Below, in pieces: positions 34,152 to 42,405 of a DNA stretch of 64,000 nucleotides. The DNA is from Pseudodesulfovibrio tunisiensis (GTDB taxonomy: Bacteria; Desulfobacterota; Desulfovibrionia; Desulfovibrionales; Desulfovibrionaceae), in the NCBI RefSeq assembly GCF_022809775.1, contig NZ_CP094380.1, forward strand, positions 62,001-126,000. The letters run 5' to 3'. The translations under genes and the position numbers were made by a program. The notes under the pieces were generated by a model that had not been told where the DNA came from, did not search any database, and saw nothing but the letters and a program-made list of their open reading frames with translations. How positions within the stretch are numbered: the first letter of the stretch is position 1; the number at the start of each line of letters is the position of its first letter.

Positions 34152-34171
34152 ATGTATATTTGTATATACAT
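34152..34171. promoter_or_regulatory. HutC operator
   Basis: ATGTATATTTGTATATACAT contains TGTATATACA at 34161-34170, a perfect palindrome that matches the TGTA-N2-TACA sites bound by HutC in other proteobacteria. It lies 29 bp upstream of the chosen hutC start, fitting autoregulation of the hut operon. Confidence 0.7.
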
Positions 34172-34266
34172 TTGTGTCGAGGCGGGTCAAGACCATTTCG
34201 TGATTATCCTTCGCCTTGGGGCCGGGATCGGGTATTGTCGGAAAGCCGGAACCATTGGACGGAGGA

Positions 34267-35028
34267 ATGCGCGTGCGGGGAATCGTGATGTTTCTGACGG
34301 TCTGGCTGCTGTTTGGCGCAAATGCGTGGGCAGGGGATCGGACCCTGCTTTTCGCCAGCGTGAACTGGGAGCCGTATGCCGGGGAGAACATGCCGCAACA
34401 GGGGGTTGCCGCGGCCATCATTCGCGAGGCATGCCGCAGGGGCGGACTGGAGGCCGAGTTTCGTTTTCTGCCGTGGGCCCGGGCTCAGGAGGAGGTCCGC
34501 CAGGGCAAGTACGATGCCCTGTTCAATGCCTACTACAGTGCGGATCGCGACCGGGATTTCGGTTTGAGCCGGTCATACATGTCCGGGCCGCTCGCCCTGT
34601 GCGTCCGGAGCGGGAGCGGGGTTGTCTGGAACGGGACTGCGGAAAGTCTGGGGCGGTATACCATCGGCGTTGTCCGGGGGTATGTGAACACGCCGCTTAT
34701 CGATAATGCGTCGTTTCTGGCTCGGGACGAGGCCGTGAGCGATCTGTTCAACCTGCGCAAGTTGCTGGCGGGACGGGTTGATGCCATTGTCATTGACAAG
34801 TATGTGGCCATTCATCTGCTCAAGACGAATCCGACCATAGCTGCGGATGTGGGGGATATCGAATTTCTCGAGCCCCTTCTCAGGGATCGCAAGCTGTACG
34901 TGATGTTTTCCAGAAACAGGAAGGGGTGGAAAGAACACCTTGCCCTGTTCGACAAGGGGTTTGAGGCCATGAAGCGGGACGGCGAGTGGGCCGAGATTCT
35001 GGCCTGTTTCGGATTTCTGCCCGAGTAG
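34267..35028 (+). CDS. Periplasmic amino acid-type substrate-binding protein (SBP_bac_3)
   Basis: About 253 residues with a signal peptide ([18 protein letters not shown]). The mature part starts [20 protein letters not shown] and shows the family 3 binding-protein pattern ([37 protein letters not shown]). No permease or ATPase is adjacent, so it may be a stand-alone solute sensor or scavenger. The start is uncertain: GGAGG at 34261-34265 is too close to the ATG at 34267 and better placed for the in-frame GTG at 34273. Divergent from hutC. Confidence 0.8.
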   Translation: MRVRGIVMFLTVWLLFGANAWAGDRTLLFASVNWEPYAGENMPQQGVAAAIIREACRRGGLEAEFRFLPWARAQEEVRQGKYDALFNAYYSADRDRDFGLSRSYMSGPLALCVRSGSGVVWNGTAESLGRYTIGVVRGYVNTPLIDNASFLARDEAVSDLFNLRKLLAGRVDAIVIDKYVAIHLLKTNPTIAADVGDIEFLEPLLRDRKLYVMFSRNRKGWKEHLALFDKGFEAMKRDGEWAEILACFGFLPE

Positions 35029-35099
35029 CCGGAGTTTGCCGAGCAGGGCTTTCTCATGTAGATATTCGGCGCATCATGCGCGAACTTCCGGAGAGGGAA

Positions 35100-35624
35100 A
35101 TGTCCAGAGAACACCGCTTTGAAAGATTCGTGGATCGGGAGGCGCTGCCCGCCTTCTTTCGCGGACTTGCCGATGCCCTGGAGAGCGGCGGACAGGGGGA
35201 GCTTGCCTGCGTGGATGATCTGGTCAAGGCCAAGATCGTGCTTCGCGACCAGTTCGGCAAGATGCATCTCAAGGTCAAGGTGAAGACCTCGGAACCGTGC
35301 GTTCCGGATGCGTCCGTGGAAAGCCGGGGCGTTCGCAGGCCGGAATATCGGGAACTCAAGAAGCGGATGAAGATCAGCTTCGGCATGATCGTGAAGATGG
35401 TGCACAGGGGAGAAATGCCTCCAGCCCGGGCCGTGCAATCCTTTTTGGCGGATTCCGAGCTGATGGTGACATATTCCGGTTACGGCGATGAATTCTACGA
35501 CGAGTATCGGGTCGCCTGCCGGGCGCTTGAGCAGGCCTTTGCTTTGGGCGAACTGGAGCGGATGCATTCGGCCGTGGATGAACTGGCCCGACAGAAAGGG
35601 CATTGTCACGCCAATTACGACTAG
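35100..35624 (+). CDS. GAK-system XXXCH-type protein
   Basis: 174 residues, charged and soluble, ending KGHCHANYD, which fits the C-terminal ...CH motif that names the XXXCH family of the GAK system. It is followed 12 nt later by the CofD-like partner, the usual arrangement. Residues 45-60 (LVKAKIVLRDQFGKMHLKVKVK) look like amphipathic strands. The molecular role of the family is not known to me. GAGAGGGAA precedes the ATG. Confidence 0.72.
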   Translation: MSREHRFERFVDREALPAFFRGLADALESGGQGELACVDDLVKAKIVLRDQFGKMHLKVKVKTSEPCVPDASVESRGVRRPEYRELKKRMKISFGMIVKMVHRGEMPPARAVQSFLADSELMVTYSGYGDEFYDEYRVACRALEQAFALGELERMHSAVDELARQKGHCHANYD

Positions 35625-35636
35625 AACGGGAGTGTC

Positions 35637-36824
35637 ATGCGTATCGGCATTACCAGAGAAGTCCGGATACCGGACCCCGTGAAACTGGAGCGGTACCGCC
35701 GCACCCCGGAGCTCGGGCCGCGCGTGCTGTTCTTCAGCGGCGGTACGGCCCTGCGTGACACCTCGCATCATCTCATTTCCCTGACGCACAACTCCATTCA
35801 CATCATCACGCCCTTTGATTCCGGGGGCAGCTCCGCCGTGCTGCGCAAGGCGTTTGCCATGCCCGCCGTGGGCGACATACGCAACCGGCTCATGGCTCTG
35901 GCCGACCAGACGCTCAAGGGAAATCCCGAAATCTTCGAACTGTTCGCCTATCGTCTGGACCATGACAGCGACCGGGAGAGCCTGCTGGCGGAACTCAGGA
36001 GCATGGCCGATGGCAGACACAGGCTTGTGCGGCGCGTACCCGGGCCCATGCGCAAGATCATCCGCAACTATTTTTTCGAGTTTCTGAATCACATGCCCGA
36101 AGACTTCGATCTGCGCGGGGCCAGTCTGGGCAATGTGGTGCTGACTGCCGGATATCTGGCCAACCGGCGTCAGATCGAACCGGTGATCTACCTGTTTTCC
36201 AAGCTGGTGCAGGTGTGCGGCACGGTGCTGCCCGTGGTGGGGGCGGATTGTCATATTGCTGCGGAGCTGGATGACGGAGAGGTTGTCGTGGGCCAGCATC
36301 TGCTGACCGGCAAGGAGGCCGCGCCTCTGGAACGGGGCGTACGGCGAATCTGGCTGACCGGATCCCTTGATTCCCGGGAGCCGGTTCGGGTCGCGATACG
36401 GCGCAGGACGCGTGAAGTGATGTCCGAGGCCGAACTCATCTGCTATCCGGTGGGCAGCTTCTACACCAGCCTGATCGCCAACCTGCTTCCCTCGGGCGTG
36501 GGCAGGGCCATTGCCGACAACGCCTGTCCCAAGGTCTTTGTCCCCAACACTTCGCATGATCCCGAACTGGTGGGGCTGTCCGTGGCCGGACAGGTGCGCG
36601 TGCTGCTCGACACCCTGTGCGCGGATGATTCCTCGCTGGTTCCGCAGGATGTGCTGCAATACGTGATGGTGGATTCCGCCAGGGGCCAGTATCCCACGGG
36701 GCTGGACATTGCCGAGGTGGAACAGCTTGGTGTCCGGGTCATCGACTGTCGTCTTGTCTCCCGCCGGAGCGCTCCCCATGTTGACCCGGTTCTGCTGTGC
36801 GGAGTGCTGCTCTCGCTAACCTAG
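35637..36824 (+). CDS. GAK-system CofD-like protein
   Basis: 395 residues. The N-terminal part shows the CofD/YvcK nucleotide-binding fold: RVLFFSGGTALRD near residue 29, then HIITPFDSGGSSAVLRKAF and AVGDIRNRLMALAD. Later segments (GNVVLTAGYL; LICYPVGSFYTSLIANLLP) also match CofD-related proteins. The family is related to the transferase that makes coenzyme F420 but belongs to an uncharacterised system in deltaproteobacteria. The ATP-grasp third member is not in this window. Its end overlaps the convergent next gene by 9 nt. Confidence 0.8.
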   Translation: MRIGITREVRIPDPVKLERYRRTPELGPRVLFFSGGTALRDTSHHLISLTHNSIHIITPFDSGGSSAVLRKAFAMPAVGDIRNRLMALADQTLKGNPEIFELFAYRLDHDSDRESLLAELRSMADGRHRLVRRVPGPMRKIIRNYFFEFLNHMPEDFDLRGASLGNVVLTAGYLANRRQIEPVIYLFSKLVQVCGTVLPVVGADCHIAAELDDGEVVVGQHLLTGKEAAPLERGVRRIWLTGSLDSREPVRVAIRRRTREVMSEAELICYPVGSFYTSLIANLLPSGVGRAIADNACPKVFVPNTSHDPELVGLSVAGQVRVLLDTLCADDSSLVPQDVLQYVMVDSARGQYPTGLDIAEVEQLGVRVIDCRLVSRRSAPHVDPVLLCGVLLSLT

Positions 36825-37634
36825 CATGCCGAGCAGCCATGAGGCGCCGTTGCAGACCAGCGAGGCCGCCAGCGCCTGTTGCCAGGTGAGGCCGGCAAGA
36901 AAACGGTAGATCACGGTTTCCACGCCCACGGCAAAGGCTTCGGCAGCCAGCGTCACGCCGATTCCGGTCAGTCCGTACCGGGTGATCACGAACCAGAGCA
37001 GAGGCAGCGTGGCCAGTTGCGCCGCAGCCACGGACGTGAGCGCACGCAGACTGTTCGGCGTACGCGAGCGAAACACGACCCTGAGCAGCAGGATGAAGAC
37101 GAGCAGTTCCACGGCCAGCGTGATCAGAAATGCGTTCTGGAACAGATGCCAGGGAAAGGGGCCCGGCCCGGATTCATGGTCCTCGATGCGTGTTTTTTCC
37201 AGAATGAGCGAGCCGTCGGACACGGTTGTCACTTGGTAGTGCACGGTCTGTCCGGCAAGGTTCGACGTTGCTGGTTCATACCGGACGCCTGCTTCCAGCG
37301 GCGTGTCGCACCGGAGTACTTTCGGATCCGCGAGCAGGTCGGTGCTGCCGAGGCCCCCGCGCTGATCGAACAGAGGGACCGGCATGGCGGCCAGAATCAG
37401 CCTGTTGAGCTTGTACCCCTTGCGAATTCGGCCGTCGGGGCCCACTACCTGCTGCCGCTGGATGGAATCGCCCCGGGTTTCCACGGCAATGAACACGAGG
37501 TTCGGATAGTCGGCAGCATTGTCCAGAACCGCGAAAACCGGCACGGGCTTCATGCCTTCGGGAATGATGTCCGCGGACGATGGCGCTGGCAGGGCAAGGA
37601 ATATCAGAGCAAGCAGGCAGCAGAGGCGTTTCAT
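36816..37634 (-). CDS. Uncharacterised exported membrane protein
   Basis: 272 residues. An N-terminal signal peptide (CCLLALIFLALPAPSSA) leads into an extracytoplasmic domain of about 140 residues (IIPEGMKPVPVFAVLDNAADY). Three or four hydrophobic helices follow (FLITLAVELLVFILLLRVVF; LATLPLLWFVITRYGL; GVTLAAEAFAVGVETVIYRF). I do not recognise the family. It is single, convergent with the CofD-like gene and upstream of a tRNA. A membrane-anchored periplasmic module is all that can be said. Confidence 0.65.
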   Translation of the reverse strand: MKRLCCLLALIFLALPAPSSADIIPEGMKPVPVFAVLDNAADYPNLVFIAVETRGDSIQRQQVVGPDGRIRKGYKLNRLILAAMPVPLFDQRGGLGSTDLLADPKVLRCDTPLEAGVRYEPATSNLAGQTVHYQVTTVSDGSLILEKTRIEDHESGPGPFPWHLFQNAFLITLAVELLVFILLLRVVFRSRTPNSLRALTSVAAAQLATLPLLWFVITRYGLTGIGVTLAAEAFAVGVETVIYRFLAGLTWQQALAASLVCNGASWLLGMLG

Positions 37635-37731
37635 GAAACAGCTCTGGGGTTGGGGTGATGTTGTTCGGTATCTACTCCAATATCCGGCCTTTTTCCAGAA
37701 GTCGGAACGGGATTCCCCATGAAACGCAAAA

Positions 37732-37755
37732 AGCCCCGATCTTGCGATCGGGGCT
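37732..37755 (-). terminator. Terminator after tRNA-Leu (copy 2)
   Basis: Perfect 10-bp stem AGCCCCGATC/GATCGGGGCT with loop TTGC. On the minus strand it is followed by TTTGCGTTTC. Confidence 0.8.
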
Positions 37756-37765
37756 GTGCATTCAA

Positions 37766-37852
37766 TGGTGCCGAAGAGAAGACTCGAACTTCCACGGGGG
37801 GACCCCCACTAGACCCTGAACCTAGCGTGTCTACCAATTCCACCACTTCGGC
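37766..37852 (-). tRNA. tRNA-Leu (anticodon CAG), second copy
   Basis: Same length, acceptor stem, anticodon arm (TTCAGGG loop) and encoded CCA as the copy at 27652-27738. It differs at three positions: one base in the variable arm and a compensating T-stem pair (G-C there, A-U here). Confidence 0.95.
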
Positions 37853-37868
37853 ACGGTCAGGAAGTGGA

Positions 37869-37897
37869 GATATATATTTGCCCCTTTGGGAATGCAA
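37869..37897 (-). promoter_or_regulatory. Sigma-70-type promoter of tRNA-Leu (copy 2)
   Basis: On the minus strand TTGCAT-N17-TATATC, with the -10 box ending 16 bp from the mature tRNA 5' end. Confidence 0.55.
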
Positions 37898-37955
37898 GCA
37901 TTTTTTTCATTTTTTCGGAATTGCGCAGGCGATTCGTTTTGGGGTCCGTTTGCCG

Positions 37956-38804
<849 letters not shown>

Positions 38805-39031
38805 TAAATCCTCCTGTCTATTGTTTGATTAAAGATCGTATAATTTATCCTGTTTTTGAATTTTATGTCAAATCACCGATGTGTTTTGACGTTGTGGAAA
38901 ATGAGGAAGAGTTGCTGAAAAATGTTTTGTTGCTTTTGTGTGCTATAGTCGAGCTGTTCTGTTGTGGGGATTGTTTTGCATGAAGTTTCGCATGAAACGG
39001 AAAAAATGAAAAAAAATGACGATACACGAAA

Positions 39032-39057
39032 AAAGCCCCGAACGAATCCGGGGCTTT
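39032..39057 (-). terminator. Terminator after gltA
   Basis: Stem AAAGCCCCG/CGGGGCTTT (39032-39040 with 39049-39057), followed on the minus strand by a T run (complement of the A-rich 39029-39034). Confidence 0.82.
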
Positions 39058-39082
39058 GCTTTTGAAATGCATGGGATGACGA

Positions 39083-40396
39083 TTAGTTGCGTTCATCCAT
39101 GGGGATGTATTTCTTGTTCACTGGACCGGTGTATATCTGGCGCGGCCGGTGGATGCGGGATACACCTTTTCGATGCGCTTCCCACCAGTGGGCGATCCAG
39201 CCGGGCATGCGGCCGATGGCGAACATGACCGGGAACATGTTTACCGGAATGTTCAGGGCGCGCAGAATGATGCCGGAATAGAAGTCCACATTGGGGTAGA
39301 GCTTGCGCTCGATGAAGTATTCGTCGTTCAGGGCTGCTTCCTGAAGCTCCATGGCGATTTCCAGAAGCGGGTCGTCGATTTCCCTGTCCTTGAGCATGTC
39401 GTGGGCGGCCAGACGCAGTATGCGGGCGCGCGGGTCGAAATTCTTGTAGATGCGGTGCCCGAAGCCCATGAGACGGCATTCCTTGGATTTCACCTTGTCC
39501 AGATATTCCGGGATGGACAGGTCACCGTCGCGCAGATGGCGGAGCATGTCGATCACGGCTGCGTTGGCGCCGCCGTGCAATTTGCCCCAGAGCGCACATA
39601 TGCCAGCGGAAACCGAGGCAAACAGGTTGGCCTGGGTGGATTGGACCATTCGTACCGTGGAGCAGGAGCAGTTCTGTTCATGGTCTGCATGCAGGGTAAA
39701 GAACAGGCTCAGGGCGCGCACCTCGGCCCGGCTCGGCTCAAATGGCTTGTGCGGGATGGAGTGCATCATGTGCAGAAAGTTCTGGCAGTAGCTCAACCCC
39801 GGATTCGGGTACATGAACGGCAGGCCCTGCGATTTGCGGTAGGACCATGCCGCAATGGTGCGTACCTTGCTGATGATCTTGGCGGCTGCACGCTCGAATT
39901 CGTTTTCGTTTTCGATTTCCAGCAGGTCCGGGTGATAGCATCCCAGTGAATTGATCACGGCGGACAGAATGGCCATGGGGTGTCCCTTGGAGGGAAAGCC
40001 CTCGAAGTGGTGACGCTGGTCCTCGTGCAGCAGTTCCTGCTCGCTCAGCAGATTACGGAAATCCTCGCGTTGGGTCCGGGTGGGAAGTTCTCCGAAGATC
40101 AGCAGCCATGCCGTTTCGATGAACGATCCGCTGGTGGCTATTTCCTCTATGGGATATCCCCGGTAGCGCAGGATGCCCTGTTCGCCGTCCACGAATGTGA
40201 TGTCGCTGGTGCAGGACCCGGTGTTCCCGTAGCCGGGATCAAAGGTGATGTAGCCGGTCTCTGCTCGCAGTTTCTGGATGTCTATGGCATGTTCGTTTTC
40301 CGTGCCCACGATGACGGGGAGTTCATAGGTTGTTCCATCAAGGATGAGATACGCGGTTTTCGTGCTGGTGTTCTTGCTTTCTTTCAACATGCTCAT
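39083..40396 (-). CDS. gltA: Citrate (Si)-synthase
   Basis: 437 residues, type II (hexameric) length. Active-site segments are LHADHEQNCS, KLHGGANAAVIDML, the signature MGFGHRIYKNFDPRA and DFYSGIILRALNIP. It condenses acetyl-CoA with oxaloacetate. Many Desulfovibrio relatives are reported to use a Re-citrate synthase instead, so an Si-type enzyme is worth noting. Stands alone with its own promoter and terminator. Confidence 0.96.
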   Translation of the reverse strand: MSMLKESKNTSTKTAYLILDGTTYELPVIVGTENEHAIDIQKLRAETGYITFDPGYGNTGSCTSDITFVDGEQGILRYRGYPIEEIATSGSFIETAWLLIFGELPTRTQREDFRNLLSEQELLHEDQRHHFEGFPSKGHPMAILSAVINSLGCYHPDLLEIENENEFERAAAKIISKVRTIAAWSYRKSQGLPFMYPNPGLSYCQNFLHMMHSIPHKPFEPSRAEVRALSLFFTLHADHEQNCSCSTVRMVQSTQANLFASVSAGICALWGKLHGGANAAVIDMLRHLRDGDLSIPEYLDKVKSKECRLMGFGHRIYKNFDPRARILRLAAHDMLKDREIDDPLLEIAMELQEAALNDEYFIERKLYPNVDFYSGIILRALNIPVNMFPVMFAIGRMPGWIAHWWEAHRKGVSRIHRPRQIYTGPVNKKYIPMDERN

Positions 40397-40541
40397 GTCC
40401 TCTCCATTGCGTAATCCCGCCAGCCGGCGATGGAACCGATGTTCATTTTTTTGTCTTCGGCCCGATCAGGGCTTCAGGAAGTGCCGGTCGTTGGCGCGAG
40501 GCCGTAGGTCGAAATGCGGGTGTTGTTTGACTTTGTTGTTA

Positions 40542-40569
40542 AATATATCAAAAACGAGATTCAGGTCAA
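40542..40569 (-). promoter_or_regulatory. Sigma-70-type promoter of gltA
   Basis: On the minus strand TTGACC (40564-40569), a 16-bp spacer and TATATT (40542-40547). It would give a 5' leader of about 140 nt before the gltA start at 40396. Confidence 0.6.
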
Positions 40570-40707
40570 GATAATTTACGCTTTGTTTTGACAATAGTGT
40601 AAAAAGTGCTGCTTGTCAGGAGCTGCTCTCACTTTAAAAATGGCTTTGACGTTATTCTTCGGAAACGTGTTGCCTGAAATCGGGAAGATACTTCCGATAT
40701 TTGATGG

Positions 40708-40737
40708 TTGACAAAGACAAAAATACCCCATTAGGGT
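40708..40737 (+). promoter_or_regulatory. Promoter of the Fe-S/cytochrome b operon
   Basis: TTGACA at 40708-40713 and TAGGGT at 40732-40737 with an 18-bp spacer. The first palindrome lies across the spacer and the -10 box, so bound protein would block it. The 395-bp gap 40397-40791 contains this promoter, the divergent gltA promoter and the two operators, and no gene. Confidence 0.5.
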
Positions 40738-40743
40738 ATTTTT
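40719..40743. promoter_or_regulatory. Operator palindrome 1 (CsoR-like ATACCC-N5-GGGTAT)
   Basis: A perfect inverted repeat AAAAATACCC-CATTA-GGGTATTTTT. Its core ATACCC-N5-GGGTAT is repeated exactly 21 bp downstream. The half-sites resemble operators of CsoR/CstR/RcnR-type repressors. The protein that binds is not known. Confidence 0.65.
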
Positions 40744-40760
40744 ATACCCATGAGGGGTAT
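40744..40760. promoter_or_regulatory. Operator palindrome 2 (CsoR-like ATACCC-N5-GGGTAT)
   Basis: ATACCC-ATGAG-GGGTAT, the second copy of the core in palindrome 1, located between the predicted -10 box and the start codon at 40792. Two turns of helix (21 bp) separate the centres. Confidence 0.65.
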
Positions 40761-40791
40761 TTGAAGAAGACACGTTGATCAAGGATTCATC

Positions 40792-41781
40792 ATGAAGAAA
40801 TCGAACATCTCTGCAACAGGAATGAGCCGCCGCAACTTTTTCAAGGCTGTGGGTGCTGGTGGCGCATCGCTTTTGCTGCCCGGGGCCGCAAGGGCCGAAT
40901 CCGGAGTGGAGTTGGCCACGCTGCTGGATTTGTCCAAGTGCATAGGCTGCGGTGCGTGCGTGGATGCCTGCCGCGAATCGAATCACGCCAAGTTTCCCGA
41001 ACCGGAAAAGCCGTTTCCGGACATGGTTCCCGCCAGCCGGGCAAAGCCCGAGGACTGGTCGGACAAGCGGGATGTCGACGACAGGCTCACTCCGTACAAC
41101 TGGCTGTACATCCAGACTGCCGAAGGCACATGGAACGGCGAGGAGTATGAGATCAACATTCCGAGGCGGTGCATGCACTGTCGCAATGCGCCTTGCGCCA
41201 ACTTGTGTCCGTTCGGCGCTGCAGCCCGGGAAACCAATGGCATCGTGCGCATCTATGACCAGATATGCTTTGGCGGGGCCAAGTGCCGGGCCGTGTGTCC
41301 GTGGCATATCCCCCAGCGGCAGTCCGGCGTGGGGCTGTATCGGCACGTGCTGCCCCGGTTGGCTGGAAACGGAGTCATGTACAAGTGCGACCGCTGTTAT
41401 CAATTGGTGGAACAGGGCCAGCTTCCGGCCTGCATCGAAGCCTGTCCGGAAGACGTGCAGCAGATCGGCCCGCGCGAGGAAATGCTGGAAAAGGCCTATG
41501 CACTGGCTCGGGAAATGGACGGGTACGTTTACGGCGACAAGGAAAACGGTGGAACCAACACTTTCTACGTGTCTCCGGTGCCGTTCGAGGAACTGGATGC
41601 AGCCGTGCAAAAGGGCAGGGGCAGGCCACACCTGTCTCCGGCAGGGGATGTCATGAAGGACGAAACCAATCTCGCAGTGGCCACGGTCATTGCGCCGGTG
41701 GCGGGAATCGCCGCGGGTGTGCTCGGTCTCGGTGCCCGGCTTGCCGGGAATGGGAAGAAGGAGGGCGATCATGAAGACTAG
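40792..41781 (+). CDS. Tat-exported ferredoxin-like Fe-S oxidoreductase subunit
   Basis: 329 residues. A twin-arginine signal (MSRRNFFKAVGAGGASLLLPG) sends it to the periplasm with cofactors. Four cluster motifs follow: CIGCGACVDACRE, CMHCRNAPCANLCP, CFGGAKCRAVCPW and CDRCYQLVEQGQLPACIEACP. It is of the HybA/FdnH/DsrO electron-transfer type. In the third motif the usual second cysteine is glycine. A C-terminal helix (VIAPVAGIAAGVLGLGA) may anchor it. It overlaps the cytochrome b gene by 11 nt; no catalytic subunit is adjacent. Confidence 0.88.
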   Translation: MKKSNISATGMSRRNFFKAVGAGGASLLLPGAARAESGVELATLLDLSKCIGCGACVDACRESNHAKFPEPEKPFPDMVPASRAKPEDWSDKRDVDDRLTPYNWLYIQTAEGTWNGEEYEINIPRRCMHCRNAPCANLCPFGAAARETNGIVRIYDQICFGGAKCRAVCPWHIPQRQSGVGLYRHVLPRLAGNGVMYKCDRCYQLVEQGQLPACIEACPEDVQQIGPREEMLEKAYALAREMDGYVYGDKENGGTNTFYVSPVPFEELDAAVQKGRGRPHLSPAGDVMKDETNLAVATVIAPVAGIAAGVLGLGARLAGNGKKEGDHED

Positions 41782-42235
41782 GGCTTATCCGCGCTGGATT
41801 TCCCGTTTGTACGTGTTCGCCATGACCGTGCTTGGCGTGACCGGGCTGGCCCAGATGCCGCTTGCCAGACGCTACTACATTTCCGATCTGCCCGGGTTGG
41901 GCTGGCTCGCGGATTTCTTCATGGTCCACAAGGTGCATTACGTGGCTGCTGCCGCCCTGCTGTTCGTGGTTGGACTCGTTGTTGCGAACTGGCTCTCCCG
42001 GTGGAAGGGGCGTCTCGGGATTACGCCCATGGGCAAGGTACGCCTCGTGCTGCTGGCCGGTCTGATTCTGACCGGCGGTCTGCGCGTGACGCGAAATCTG
42101 CCGGACGTGTTCTACAGTCCGGAGTTCGTGATTCTGTTCGATTGGACACATCTGCTTCTTGCCATGCTGATCGGCGTTGCCGCTCTTGTGGCGCTGGTGC
42201 GAGGGCGATCCGCCTACGCCGAGATTCGCGACTGA
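41771..42235 (+). CDS. Small cytochrome b-type membrane subunit
   Basis: 154 residues with four hydrophobic helices (LYVFAMTVLGVTGLAQ; VHYVAAAALLFVVGLVVA; VRLVLLAGLILTGGLRV; FDWTHLLLAMLIGVAALVAL). Histidines at HKVHY and DWTHLL could ligate heme, as in formate dehydrogenase or hydrogenase gamma subunits. The start at 41771 lies inside the Fe-S gene (11-nt overlap), showing translational coupling. It probably links the periplasmic Fe-S protein to menaquinone. Confidence 0.75.
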   Translation: MKTRAYPRWISRLYVFAMTVLGVTGLAQMPLARRYYISDLPGLGWLADFFMVHKVHYVAAAALLFVVGLVVANWLSRWKGRLGITPMGKVRLVLLAGLILTGGLRVTRNLPDVFYSPEFVILFDWTHLLLAMLIGVAALVALVRGRSAYAEIRD

Positions 42236-42263
42236 TGCTTTTGCCGAAAAAAGGAAGAACTCT

Positions 42264-42300
42264 CGACCACTGCCGTCACACGGCAGTGGTCGTTTCTTTT
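42264..42300 (+). terminator. Terminator of the Fe-S/cytochrome b operon
   Basis: Perfect 13-bp stem (42264-42276 with 42280-42292), 3-nt loop, followed by TTTCTTTT. Confidence 0.88.
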
Positions 42301-42405
42301 GGACGAAGCTGGAAAATCGATATCCCGGCTTGTCCCGAATCCGGCCGGATGGTATTTGGAAACAATCCATTGTGGACGGGATCGGAAACACGGCAGGGAG
42401 GCTGG

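Noticed and set aside
31740..34421. An 893-residue urocanate hydratase
   Set aside because: The upstream 340 codons overlap hutC and lack similarity; the GGGAGG site supports the start at 33392.
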